A program made the translations under genes and the position numbers. The notes under the pieces are model-generated. The model was not told the origin of the DNA, ran no database searches, and saw only the letters and a list, made by a program, of their open reading frames with translations. Positions 39,588-47,759 of a stretch of 64,000 nucleotides of DNA are shown piece by piece. Source of the stretch: Litorilinea aerophila (lineage in GTDB: Bacteria > Chloroflexota > Anaerolineae > Caldilineales > Caldilineaceae); NCBI RefSeq assembly GCF_006569185.2, contig NZ_VIGC02000001.1:248001-312000 (forward strand). The letters run 5' to 3'. Positions within the stretch are counted from its first letter, which is position 1. Every line of letters begins with the position of its first letter.

Positions 39588-40205
39588 TTAGCCTCTGCGC
39601 ACTTCCTGCTCCTGTTCCCGGCTCTCCCCTGACTTTTGCTGATATGCCAGCCGCAGGGGCTGCCACTCCCCCCACTTAAGCAGGTTGTTCCAGGCCGGCA
39701 ATCGTTGGGGCGGCTCTTTAGCCGGCGCACGGGGCTGGACCAGGTCCATTAAGACGGCGACCTCGTCGCAGCGGTGGAATTTGGGGCAGTAGATACAGGC
39801 CTGCCACACTTTCGGACTGATGCTCCAGCGGTCCACCAGTTGAAAGCCCAGCCGCAGGAAAAATTTCTCCTGCAAGGTCAATGCACAGATCTGTTCGTAT
39901 TCCCGCTCCCGGGCCAGGGCGATGAGCCGGTTGACCAACTGTGCGCCGATGCCCTGCCCCTGGTACTCCTCATGGATGGCCAGGGAGCGGATCTCCACCA
40001 ATGTTTCGGTGAGGGGGACCAGGGAGCCGCAGCCCACCACCCGGTCCCTCTGCGCTTCATCCACGGCCACCAGCCAGTCTGCCAGAGTATGGCGGATGGC
40101 GGCTTCGCTCCGGGGCAACATCAGATTGCGCGCGGCAAAGTGATTGACCAGCGCGGCAATGGCTTCCACTTCATGTTCTTGTGCAGGGCGCACAGTGATG
40201 GGCAT
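39588..40205 (-). CDS. GNAT N-acetyltransferase, probable N-acetylglutamate synthase
   Basis: 205 residues from ATG at 40205 (MPITVRPAQEHEVEAIAALV; GGGAG two bases upstream is close, but later starts cut the domain). The acetyl-CoA site is EIRSLAIHEEYQGQGIGAQLV (QGQGIG motif) and the tail CPKFHRCDEVAVLMDL is that of short ArgA-type synthases. Position within argC-argB-argD-carA makes the first step of arginine synthesis the likely job; no argJ is seen here, so a separate synthase is needed. The last 40 residues are Pro/Arg-rich. Confidence 0.82.
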   Translation of the reverse strand: MPITVRPAQEHEVEAIAALVNHFAARNLMLPRSEAAIRHTLADWLVAVDEAQRDRVVGCGSLVPLTETLVEIRSLAIHEEYQGQGIGAQLVNRLIALAREREYEQICALTLQEKFFLRLGFQLVDRWSISPKVWQACIYCPKFHRCDEVAVLMDLVQPRAPAKEPPQRLPAWNNLLKWGEWQPLRLAYQQKSGESREQEQEVRRG

Positions 40206-40292
40206 TTCTCCCGCTGTCCTCTGGAGGTTCTTCCTCCGACCATCCAGACCGGCCACCGGGCCAGCCTTCTCCTCCACCGGGGTAGCGCCTGC

Positions 40293-41498
40293 CTACAGGC
40301 GCTGTAACAGCTTGCCCACTGTCTCCACTGCCCGCTGGATCTCGGCTTCGCTGATGATCAGGGGCGGGATGAAGCGGAGGACGGTGGGGCCGGCGTTGAC
40401 CAGGATCAACCCTTCTTCATAGGCCTGACTGATGAGGGGCGTCACATCCATGTCCATCTCCACGCCGATGAGGAGCCCTTTGCCCCGGATCTCCTGGATG
40501 TGGGGGCTGTTCAGCTCTTCCAGCAGGTCCACGAACAGTTTCCCCTTGCGCTGCACCCCAGCCAGGAATTGGGGATCGGCGATGCGGCTGACCACGTGGT
40601 GGGCCACGTGGGTGGTGAAGGGGTTGCCGGCAAAGGTGCTGGCGTGGTCCCCCTTGTGCATGGCATCGGCCACCTTTTGGCGCATGAGGATGGCGCCAAT
40701 GGGCAGGCCGCCAGCCAGGGGCTTGGCCGCCGTCAGGATGTCCGGCGCCACGGCCGCCTCGTCGCCGTCGGCGTAGCCCTGGTAGGCCCAGAGGGTGCCG
40801 GTGCGCCCCACGCCGCACTGGACCTCGTCGTAGATGAGCAGTGCGTCGTACTCATCCGCCAGGGCCCGCAATCCCCGCAGAAATTCCGGCGTGGCCGGGT
40901 GGATGCCCCCCTCGCCCTGGATGGGCTCCACGATGATAGCGCAGACCTGTTCGTCCATCTGGGCTCGGGCGCTCTCCAGGTTGTTGAATTCGGCAAAGCG
41001 GACGCCTGGCATCAGGGGCTCGAAGGGCTCCTGGTATTTGGGACGAGGGGTCGCCGCCAGGCTGCCGAACAGTCGGCCATGGAAGGCGTTGCTGAAGGCC
41101 AGGATGTGATACTTGTCCTGGTGCCCCTTCTCCCGGGCGTAGCGGCGGGCAAACTTGAAGGCTCCTTCGTTGGCATCAGCCCCGCTCAGGCTGAAGTGCA
41201 CCTTATCCGCAAAGCTGGTCTCGCAGAGGAGCTTGGCCAGCCGGGCGTGGGGTGCCGTGTGGTAGAGGTTACTCACGTGCAGGATGCCCGTGGCCGCGGC
41301 CTCGGCGATGGCCTGGTTGATCCCGGCATCCCCGTAGCCCAGGGCGTTCACCGCGATCCCGGAGACGCAATCCAGGTAGGCCTTGCCGTCGGTGTCGTAC
41401 AGGGTGCAGCCCTCCCCCCGTTCCAGCACAAAAGGGGGCCGGCTGTAGACGCCGAGGACGTAGGATTGTTCCATCTCGATGATTTCTTGCTTATCCAT
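40293..41498 (-). CDS. argD: Acetylornithine aminotransferase
   Basis: 401 residues, class III PLP aminotransferase. LYDTDGKAYLDCVSGIAVNALGY starts the fold, CAIIVEPIQGEGGIHPA and LLIYDEVQCGVGRTGTLWAYQ bind the cofactor, and the PLP lysine is in DILTAAKPLAGGLPIGA. It converts N-acetylglutamate semialdehyde to N-acetylornithine. Fits the arg operon; separated from argB by about 75 bp and from the GNAT gene by about 90 bp. Confidence 0.95.
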   Translation of the reverse strand: MDKQEIIEMEQSYVLGVYSRPPFVLERGEGCTLYDTDGKAYLDCVSGIAVNALGYGDAGINQAIAEAAATGILHVSNLYHTAPHARLAKLLCETSFADKVHFSLSGADANEGAFKFARRYAREKGHQDKYHILAFSNAFHGRLFGSLAATPRPKYQEPFEPLMPGVRFAEFNNLESARAQMDEQVCAIIVEPIQGEGGIHPATPEFLRGLRALADEYDALLIYDEVQCGVGRTGTLWAYQGYADGDEAAVAPDILTAAKPLAGGLPIGAILMRQKVADAMHKGDHASTFAGNPFTTHVAHHVVSRIADPQFLAGVQRKGKLFVDLLEELNSPHIQEIRGKGLLIGVEMDMDVTPLISQAYEEGLILVNAGPTVLRFIPPLIISEAEIQRAVETVGKLLQRL

Positions 41499-41571
41499 GA
41501 CCTTCTCCTTTGGTCGAGTTGGACCCCACGGCCGGGCAGCGGCCGCAGGACCTTTGGGTTGGCCGGCCCAC

Positions 41572-42408
41572 CTACTGGGCCCCGATGATGCCTGTGCCGC
41601 CGTCCTCCTGGATGCCGGCCAGGTTGGTGATGACCGCCTGGGCCACTCCGCCGTGGACCGCGCCGATGGCGCTGCGCACTTTGGGGATCATGCCGCCTGT
41701 GATGATGCCCTCCGCGATCCACTGCTCGGCCTGATCCGCGGTGATGGCCCGGACCACCCGGCCCGCCACCAGAACGCCGGGCACGTTGCTCACGAAGATC
41801 AGCTTGATGGCGCCCAGTTTGGCGGCAATGGCCGTGGCCGCGTGATCCGCGTTGACGTTGTAGCTCAGGCCGTCCAGCGCACCAAAGCTGATGGGGCTCA
41901 CCACCGGGACGATGTTGGCCGCGATCAGGCTGCGGAGCAGGTAGGGATCCACGTCCTGAATGTCGCCCACCCGACCCAAATCGCCCAGGGGGTGCCACAT
42001 CTTTTCCACGTAGATGGTGCCATCGTCCACGCCGCTGATGCCCGCCGCGCGGATGCCTGCGTTCACCAGAGCCCGGACCACCCGCTTGTTCATGAGTCCG
42101 CTGAGCACCATTTCAGCCACGTCCATGCTGGCTTCGTCGGTGATCCGCAGGCCTTCCAGGAAGCGGGGTTCCAGCCCCAGGCGCTGCTGGTACTGGGCAA
42201 TGGTCTTGCCGCCGCCGTGGACGATCACCGGGAAATGGCCGGCCTCCAGGATGCGGCGCACGGCCAGGACCAGCCCCTCCAGGAAGGCGTCGTCGTCCAG
42301 TTCGTTGCCCCCCACCTTGACCACGACGATGTACTTCTCGTCCACATCCTCTGGGTTTGCGTTGCTGTTGTGCACCAAGGGTTTCATTCGCTTCAATCCC
42401 GCTTTCAT
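41572..42408 (-). CDS. argB: Acetylglutamate kinase
   Basis: 278 residues of the amino-acid kinase fold: VVVKVGGNELDD, FPVIVHGGGKTIAQYQQRLG and SYNVNADHAATAIAAKLGA. It phosphorylates N-acetylglutamate, normally the arginine feedback point; the short N-terminus has no long helix of the hexameric Arg-sensitive type, so enzyme-level feedback may be weak. ATG at 42387 is an alternative start. It follows argC by about 70 bp. Confidence 0.94.
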   Translation of the reverse strand: MKAGLKRMKPLVHNSNANPEDVDEKYIVVVKVGGNELDDDAFLEGLVLAVRRILEAGHFPVIVHGGGKTIAQYQQRLGLEPRFLEGLRITDEASMDVAEMVLSGLMNKRVVRALVNAGIRAAGISGVDDGTIYVEKMWHPLGDLGRVGDIQDVDPYLLRSLIAANIVPVVSPISFGALDGLSYNVNADHAATAIAAKLGAIKLIFVSNVPGVLVAGRVVRAITADQAEQWIAEGIITGGMIPKVRSAIGAVHGGVAQAVITNLAGIQEDGGTGIIGAQ

Positions 42409-42476
42409 CTACGCCGGCCTGTTTCTGCCCGAGCCGGTCCGAGAGCCAGACCCATGCCAACCGTTACGGCCGGGCC

Positions 42477-43511
42477 TCAGAGCAACCCCAACGTCTCGTC
42501 CAGGCCCACGGCGATGTTGAAATTCTGGATGGCCTGTCCGCTCGCCCCCTTCACCAGGTTGTCCAGAGTGGCCACGATGATGTATTCTGTACCATCGGGT
42601 CGGTCTGGGTCGGCCGGCGTAATGCTGATGGCGCAGCGGTTGCTGTGGACCGTATGGCGCAGGGTGGCAATCTGGCCGGGCGGCAGCAGGTGGATGAACG
42701 GTTCGCCGGCGTAGGTCTCGTGGTAGAGCTGGCGGATATCTGCCTCGGTCACCCCTTCTGGCACCGTTACGTAGATGGTGCTGAGGATGCCTCGATTTAC
42801 GGGCAACAGGTGGGGCGAGAAGAGGAAGCGATAGGGCTGGCCATTGGCGCGAGCGCCGTTCAGGATCAGCTCCATTTCGGCGATGTGACGGTGGCGATGG
42901 CCGATGTTGTAGGGTGTCATGTTCTCGTTGGCTTCTGTGAAGCTGTACAGAAGCTTGGTCTGCCGCCCTGCGCCGCTGACGCCGCTCTTGCTGTCCACAA
43001 TGACCAGGGGGCTCAGCCAGCCAGCCTTGGCCAGGGGATAGAGGGCCAGGTTGACGCTGGTGGGGTAGCAGCCGGGGTTGGCGATGAGCTGGGCGTTCCG
43101 GATCTGGGCGCGGTTGATCTCGCACAGGCCGTAGACGAACTCCGTCAGCAGGTCCGGCGCGGTGTGGGGGACGCCATACCAGCGTTCATAGGCCCGGGCA
43201 TCTTTCAGGCGGAAGTCGGCGCTCAGATCGATCACCCGCACCCCAGTGGCCTTGACCGCGCGTACCGGCTCAATGGAGGCGGCGTGGGGCAGACACAGGA
43301 AGACCACATCCACCTCGTCGGCCCGCTCCAGCGCTTCCTCCAGGGTGATCAGGGGGTAATCCCAGGGGACGGCATGGACGTCGGAAAGGCGCTTGCCGGG
43401 GCTGCTCTGGCTGGTGATCCAGCCCACTTCCATCTGGGGATGGCGGTGGATCAGTTGAACCAGTTCGATGCCGGTGTACCCGGTGGCACCGGCGATTCCT
43501 GCTCTGTACAT
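42477..43511 (-). CDS. argC: N-acetyl-gamma-glutamyl-phosphate reductase
   Basis: 344 residues from ATG at 43511 (MYRAGIAGATGYTGIELVQL), the usual length. NADP-binding GATGYTG, catalytic Cys in LIANPGCYPTSVNLAL, and KSGVSGAGRQTK. GGAGG is 13 bases upstream, a little far. It reduces acetylglutamyl phosphate to the semialdehyde. First structural gene of the operon, preceded by a leader with terminator and short reading frame. Confidence 0.95.
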   Translation of the reverse strand: MYRAGIAGATGYTGIELVQLIHRHPQMEVGWITSQSSPGKRLSDVHAVPWDYPLITLEEALERADEVDVVFLCLPHAASIEPVRAVKATGVRVIDLSADFRLKDARAYERWYGVPHTAPDLLTEFVYGLCEINRAQIRNAQLIANPGCYPTSVNLALYPLAKAGWLSPLVIVDSKSGVSGAGRQTKLLYSFTEANENMTPYNIGHRHRHIAEMELILNGARANGQPYRFLFSPHLLPVNRGILSTIYVTVPEGVTEADIRQLYHETYAGEPFIHLLPPGQIATLRHTVHSNRCAISITPADPDRPDGTEYIIVATLDNLVKGASGQAIQNFNIAVGLDETLGLL

Positions 43512-43561
43512 GTTGGGCGTTGTTCCTCCATGTCGCTGGCAGCAGAGAGGGAGCTCTGCCT

Positions 43562-43594
43562 TCAAATAAAAAAGCTCTCCATCTGGAGAGCTTT
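43562..43594 (-). terminator. Leader terminator (attenuator) upstream of argC
   Basis: AAAGCTCTCC and GGAGAGCTTT form a 10-bp stem with a 4-nt loop; on the minus strand GCTTTTTTATTT follows. It lies 50 bp before the argC ATG and there is no minus-strand gene between it and the operon promoter other than the short leader frame, so it must act within the arg leader. Confidence 0.9.
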
Positions 43595-43634
43595 GCTTTG
43601 GTGTACCGTGGACGTCCGCGCGCAAAGTTCCAGA
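43582..43634 (-). promoter_or_regulatory. Predicted antiterminator of the arg leader
   Basis: On the minus strand TCTGGAACTTTG (43623-43634) can pair with CAAAGCTCTCCAGA (43582-43595): CTTTG with CAAAG, and TCTGGA with TCCAGA, with a small internal bulge. The second arm contains the 5' half of the terminator, so the two structures exclude each other. GCTCCAG inside the leader frame (43664-43670) can in turn pair with the CTGGA of the first arm, completing a trp-type 1:2, 2:3, 3:4 set. No energies were computed. Confidence 0.7.
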
Positions 43635-43638
43635 TTAT

Positions 43639-43716
43639 TCATCCGGCAACAGACAGGCGGCGCCTGGAGCGAAGCTGTTTTTGAGTGGTTTTGGACCCAA
43701 TCATGCCAGTCTTCAT
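43639..43716 (-). CDS. Arginine-rich leader peptide of the arg operon
   Basis: 25 codons and TGA, beginning MKTGMIGSKTTQKQ and continuing LRSRRRLSVAG. Codons 16, 18, 19 and 20 are Arg (CGC, AGG, CGC, CGC), in front of an arginine operon and 45 bp before its leader terminator. The stop codon lies five bases before the antiterminator arm, so a ribosome finishing translation would cover that arm, whereas one stalled at the Arg codons would leave it free. The first ATG is almost at the predicted transcript start; the ATG four codons in (43704) is an alternative. Too short to be tested by coding statistics. Confidence 0.7.
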   Translation of the reverse strand: MKTGMIGSKTTQKQLRSRRRLSVAG

Positions 43717-43725
43717 GATTTTGGA

Positions 43726-43754
43726 AGTTTAACATGTCGCCGGGTCGGTGTCAA
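43726..43754 (-). promoter_or_regulatory. Promoter of the arg operon
   Basis: TTGACA (43749-43754), exactly 17-bp spacer, TAAACT (43726-43731) on the minus strand. Predicted start about 43719, giving a 208-nt leader before argC. I saw no clear ArgR box pair near it. Confidence 0.7.
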
Positions 43755-43831
43755 TAACCGGCCATTTTGTTTGATGGTTTAGAATTCATCGATTGGCAAT
43801 CCATCTTCAAACGCGCATAGAAGGGAAGGTC

Positions 43832-44536
43832 ATGGCAGATCAACAGGTAGCCCAGGGCCCAGGGGCCCATCGGCGCCGAACCATCGTCTTTCTGGTTCGG
43901 CATGGGGAGACGGAAGGGAATGTGCAGCGGGTGTGGCACGGCTCCATGGACGCGCCGTTGACCCCGCGGGGCGAGATGCAGGTGGCTGCCACGGCCCGGC
44001 GCGTGGTGGAGTTGGCCCGCCGCTATCCCATCCAGGCTTTTTATGTGTCTCCCCTGCCCCGGGCCCAGAGCACCGCGGCCGCCATTGCCCGGGCGTTAGG
44101 GCAGGATCCGGAGGTGGAGGCGGATTTACGGGAGTTTGATCTGGGGGCGTGGGAAGGACGCAGCTTCCAGGAGTTACGGGAGGTTGAGGATCTCTGGGGG
44201 CGGTGGGCGCAGGATCCAGACTTTGCTCCGCCCCAAGGGGAATCCCCCCGTTCCTTCAACCGACGGGCCACAGCCGTGGTGGAGCGCCTGGCTAAGCGTC
44301 ATCCAGGCCAGGTGATCCTGGTGGTGACCCATGGCGGCATCATCTGCAACGCCCTGGCCAACTGGATCGGGGATGGTCCTGAGGATTGGCGGCGCTGGGA
44401 TCCCCACAACTGCGCCATCACCATGTTGGTGCGGGAGGGAGACATCTGGAAGGCTGTCTTTGTCAACGACATTGGGCATCTCCCGCCGGAAGCCATCGAC
44501 GATGAGTTTACCATCAACGGCGATGAATTCCGCTGA
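43832..44536 (+). CDS. Histidine phosphatase (phosphoglycerate mutase-like) family protein
   Basis: 234 residues. The catalytic LVRHGETEGN is at about residue 22, the second His in LVVTHGGIICNAL, and FYVSPLPRAQSTAAAIA completes the branch-1 pattern. Members include cofactor-dependent mutases, alpha-ribazole phosphatase (CobC) and fructose-bisphosphatases; nothing here chooses between them. ATG at 43832 has GGAAGG upstream; an upstream ATG at 43793 is in frame. Divergent from the arg operon. Confidence 0.88.
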   Translation: MADQQVAQGPGAHRRRTIVFLVRHGETEGNVQRVWHGSMDAPLTPRGEMQVAATARRVVELARRYPIQAFYVSPLPRAQSTAAAIARALGQDPEVEADLREFDLGAWEGRSFQELREVEDLWGRWAQDPDFAPPQGESPRSFNRRATAVVERLAKRHPGQVILVVTHGGIICNALANWIGDGPEDWRRWDPHNCAITMLVREGDIWKAVFVNDIGHLPPEAIDDEFTINGDEFR

Positions 44537-44768
44537 GCGTCGCTCGCCGACACCCTACCGGCCACTTGCCTCACGGTGTAGGGACTTCAACGCTTCATCA
44601 GCCGGGCTGAAGCCTTCCTTTTACGGCCGCGTACGCCCCAATCCCGTGGGCAAAGCCCGCTGGATGGTGACGGTACCATTAAGGTGGCGGCAGGCGCTGT
44701 TCCCTGGGAACAGGACGACCAAAGGTCAGTCTGTCAACAAAACATGTTGATTGAAGCTAAATTGGGTG

Positions 44769-44797
44769 TTGAAATTGATGGTTGAAGCTGATATAAT
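44769..44797 (+). promoter_or_regulatory. Strong consensus-like promoter
   Basis: TTGAAA (44769-44774), 17-bp spacer, perfect TATAAT (44792-44797); start near 44804. An intrinsic terminator follows within about 15 bp of the start. Confidence 0.7.
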
Positions 44798-44813
44798 ACG
44801 ACTGAAAGTTGCC

Positions 44814-44846
44814 GAGGTGGGAGGCTCCCTCCCGCCCTTTTTTTAT
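44814..44846 (+). terminator. Intrinsic terminator just downstream of a promoter
   Basis: GGTGGGAGG and CCTCCCGCC (one G-T pair) form a 9-bp stem with loop CTC, followed by CTTTTTTTAT. The transcript from the promoter at 44769-44797 would be only about 40 nt unless it reads through to the methyltransferase gene at 45046. Upstream 44537-44760 shows no gene. Confidence 0.85.
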
Positions 44847-44950
44847 CAGCCAGGGCCACTCCCCAGGTGTGTCCTGCCTGCCACAGGATGGATGCATTCG
44901 GTGATAGCGAGGGACGGCAGGGGTTGTGCCGGCACCAGGATGCTGTGGGG

Positions 44951-44966
44951 TGTTTCACGTGAAACA
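44951..44966. other. parS site (ParB-binding palindrome), copy 1
   Basis: TGTTTCACGTGAAACA, a perfect 16-bp match to the chromosomal parS consensus first defined in Bacillus subtilis. It lies in the non-coding lead of the methyltransferase gene. ParB loads here to organise the origin region for segregation. Confidence 0.9.
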
Positions 44967-45045
44967 TCCCCGGCAAGCAGGGGCGCGGCTGATGACCATG
45001 GGGAAGTGGTGGCCCCAGGGACTGGTAACGTTACCGGTGAGGATG

Positions 45046-45996
45046 ATGGGCGTGTTTGAGGGATCGGGCGCCGGGGCCCAGGTCAATCCCCCCGTGATGG
45101 ATTATGAGGGCAGCCCCTATCGGACTGAGTTTTGGGAAGGCCAGGGGCGGGAATACGAGGACGCGGTTGAGCGCCTCGCCCTCCAGGCCCTCCTACCATC
45201 GTCGGGTGGCCGGTTGGTGGAGGTGGGGGCCGGGTTTGGCCGGCTTGCGGACCTCTACCTGGGCTATGACCAGGTGATCCTGTTCGATTACAGCCGTACC
45301 TTGCTACAGGAGGCGGTTCGGCGGTGGGGACACGATCCCCGCTTTCTCTTCGTGGCCGGCAACCTGTACCAGCTGCCGCTGGCCAGCGGGGTGGCTGATG
45401 CCCTGGTGATGGTTCGGGTCATGCACCACCTGGCCGATGTGCCCCGTGCCCTGGCCCAGATTTACCGGGTACTCCATCGGGAGAGTGTGGCCGTCCTGGA
45501 GTATGCCAACAAGCGTCATCTGAAGGCCCTGTTGCGCTGGCTGACCGGCCGACAGCGCTGGTCACCCATGGACCCCAGCCCGGTGGAGTTTGTAAAGCTG
45601 AATTTCGACTTTCATCCTGCCTGGATGTGGGAGCAATTTGCGCGCGCCCGGCTGGTTCCGGCGCGTCAGCTGGCTGTCTCCCATTTCCGGGTTCCCTGGC
45701 TCAAACGCTGGGTGCCTGCCAGGTCCCTGGCCCGTCTGGATCGGCTGCTTTTTACCGTAGGTGGGCGTTATCCCCTGTCGCCCAGTGTCTTCGTCCAGGT
45801 GCGTCCCCAGGGGGCCGAAGCCCCCCGGTATGCTGGCGTCCAGGCCGTCAACGACCTCCTGGCCTGCCCATTCTGTGGCATGGAAGGGAACTTTGTCCTG
45901 ACCCAGGAGGATCGCCTTTTCTGCCGTTCCTGTGGAACCGGCTATGCCCGGCGGGATGGCATCTGGGATTTCAAGGAGCCGGTAGATTCTCTTTAG
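45046..45996 (+). CDS. SAM-dependent methyltransferase with C-terminal zinc ribbon
   Basis: About 316 residues. Methyltransferase type 11 core: LVEVGAGFGRLADLYL (motif I), FDYSRTLLQEAVRR and DALVMVRVMHHLADVPRAL. The C-terminus has a Trm112-like zinc ribbon, LLACPFCGMEGNFVL and LFCRSCGTGYARRDGIWDF (two CxxC pairs). The start is uncertain: ATG 45046 or GTG 45052 have GAGG upstream, while the frame is open from 44926 across the parS site. The TAG stop is the first base triplet of repeat copy C. Substrate unknown. Confidence 0.82.
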   Translation: MGVFEGSGAGAQVNPPVMDYEGSPYRTEFWEGQGREYEDAVERLALQALLPSSGGRLVEVGAGFGRLADLYLGYDQVILFDYSRTLLQEAVRRWGHDPRFLFVAGNLYQLPLASGVADALVMVRVMHHLADVPRALAQIYRVLHRESVAVLEYANKRHLKALLRWLTGRQRWSPMDPSPVEFVKLNFDFHPAWMWEQFARARLVPARQLAVSHFRVPWLKRWVPARSLARLDRLLFTVGGRYPLSPSVFVQVRPQGAEAPRYAGVQAVNDLLACPFCGMEGNFVLTQEDRLFCRSCGTGYARRDGIWDFKEPVDSL

Positions 45997-46080
45997 TAAA
46001 TCCCGGTAGAAATTCGCCGATGGTTTCTACCAGCGGTAGCGCCGCCGAAGTTCTGCCGTGGTATTTACGCCAGACTGTAC
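45994..46080 (-). repeat. Intergenic palindromic repeat, copy C (87 bp)
   Basis: Reverse orientation to copies A and B, shorter inside: TAGTAAATCCCGGTAGAAA at the left and CGCCAGACTGTAC at the right. It begins exactly at the TAG stop of the methyltransferase gene. The remainder of the gap to the sigma factor (46081-46346) shows no gene and no clear promoter. Confidence 0.85.
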
Positions 46081-46346
46081 GAGCCAGATCGGATGGCAAT
46101 CCAGTCGGTTGGAGAGGGAAACTATTTCGGCTCAGATTCGTTCTTCAAGTAGGAGGTGCCCCCTTTAGGGGATGTTAGTGGGAAGTGGATAGCTGTATTT
46201 ACTGCGAAAAATCATCATCGTACTCTGTTTGGAATTGTTGCCACCACATTTTCGTTGGAATCCCTTTATTATCTCTTGTTCGGGGCTTGAATTGTGGCTT
46301 GTGCAACGACCTGTCTGATTGCTAAATGGGGGAAATAAAAACAGCA

Positions 46347-47663
<1,317 letters not shown>

Positions 47664-47678
47664 TTCGTGCCTGACCAA

Positions 47679-47694
47679 TGTTTCACGTGAAACA
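47679..47694. other. parS site (ParB-binding palindrome), copy 2
   Basis: A second perfect TGTTTCACGTGAAACA, 2.7 kb from the first, between the rpoD stop and its terminator. Its last four bases are also the first four of the terminator stem. Confidence 0.9.
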
Positions 47695-47734
47695 GAGGGG
47701 GCGGCCCGATACGGGCCGCCCCCTCTGTTTTTAT
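47691..47734 (+). terminator. Intrinsic terminator of rpoD
   Basis: AACAGAGGGGGCGGCCCG and its exact complement make an 18-bp stem with loop ATA, followed by TTTTATT. It also lies 26 bp past the end of the convergent E1 gene, with a shorter T-run on that strand, so it can serve both. Confidence 0.95.
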
Positions 47735-47759
47735 TGGGTGCAACTGTGGGTGATTGGGG

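Noticed and set aside
43594-43630. Possible T-box motif (GGTGTACCGTGG...CGTCC) on the plus strand near the arg leader
   Set aside because: It resembles the GGGTGGNACCGCG core only loosely, runs antisense to the arg operon, and the gene downstream is a phosphatase, not an aminoacyl or biosynthetic gene.
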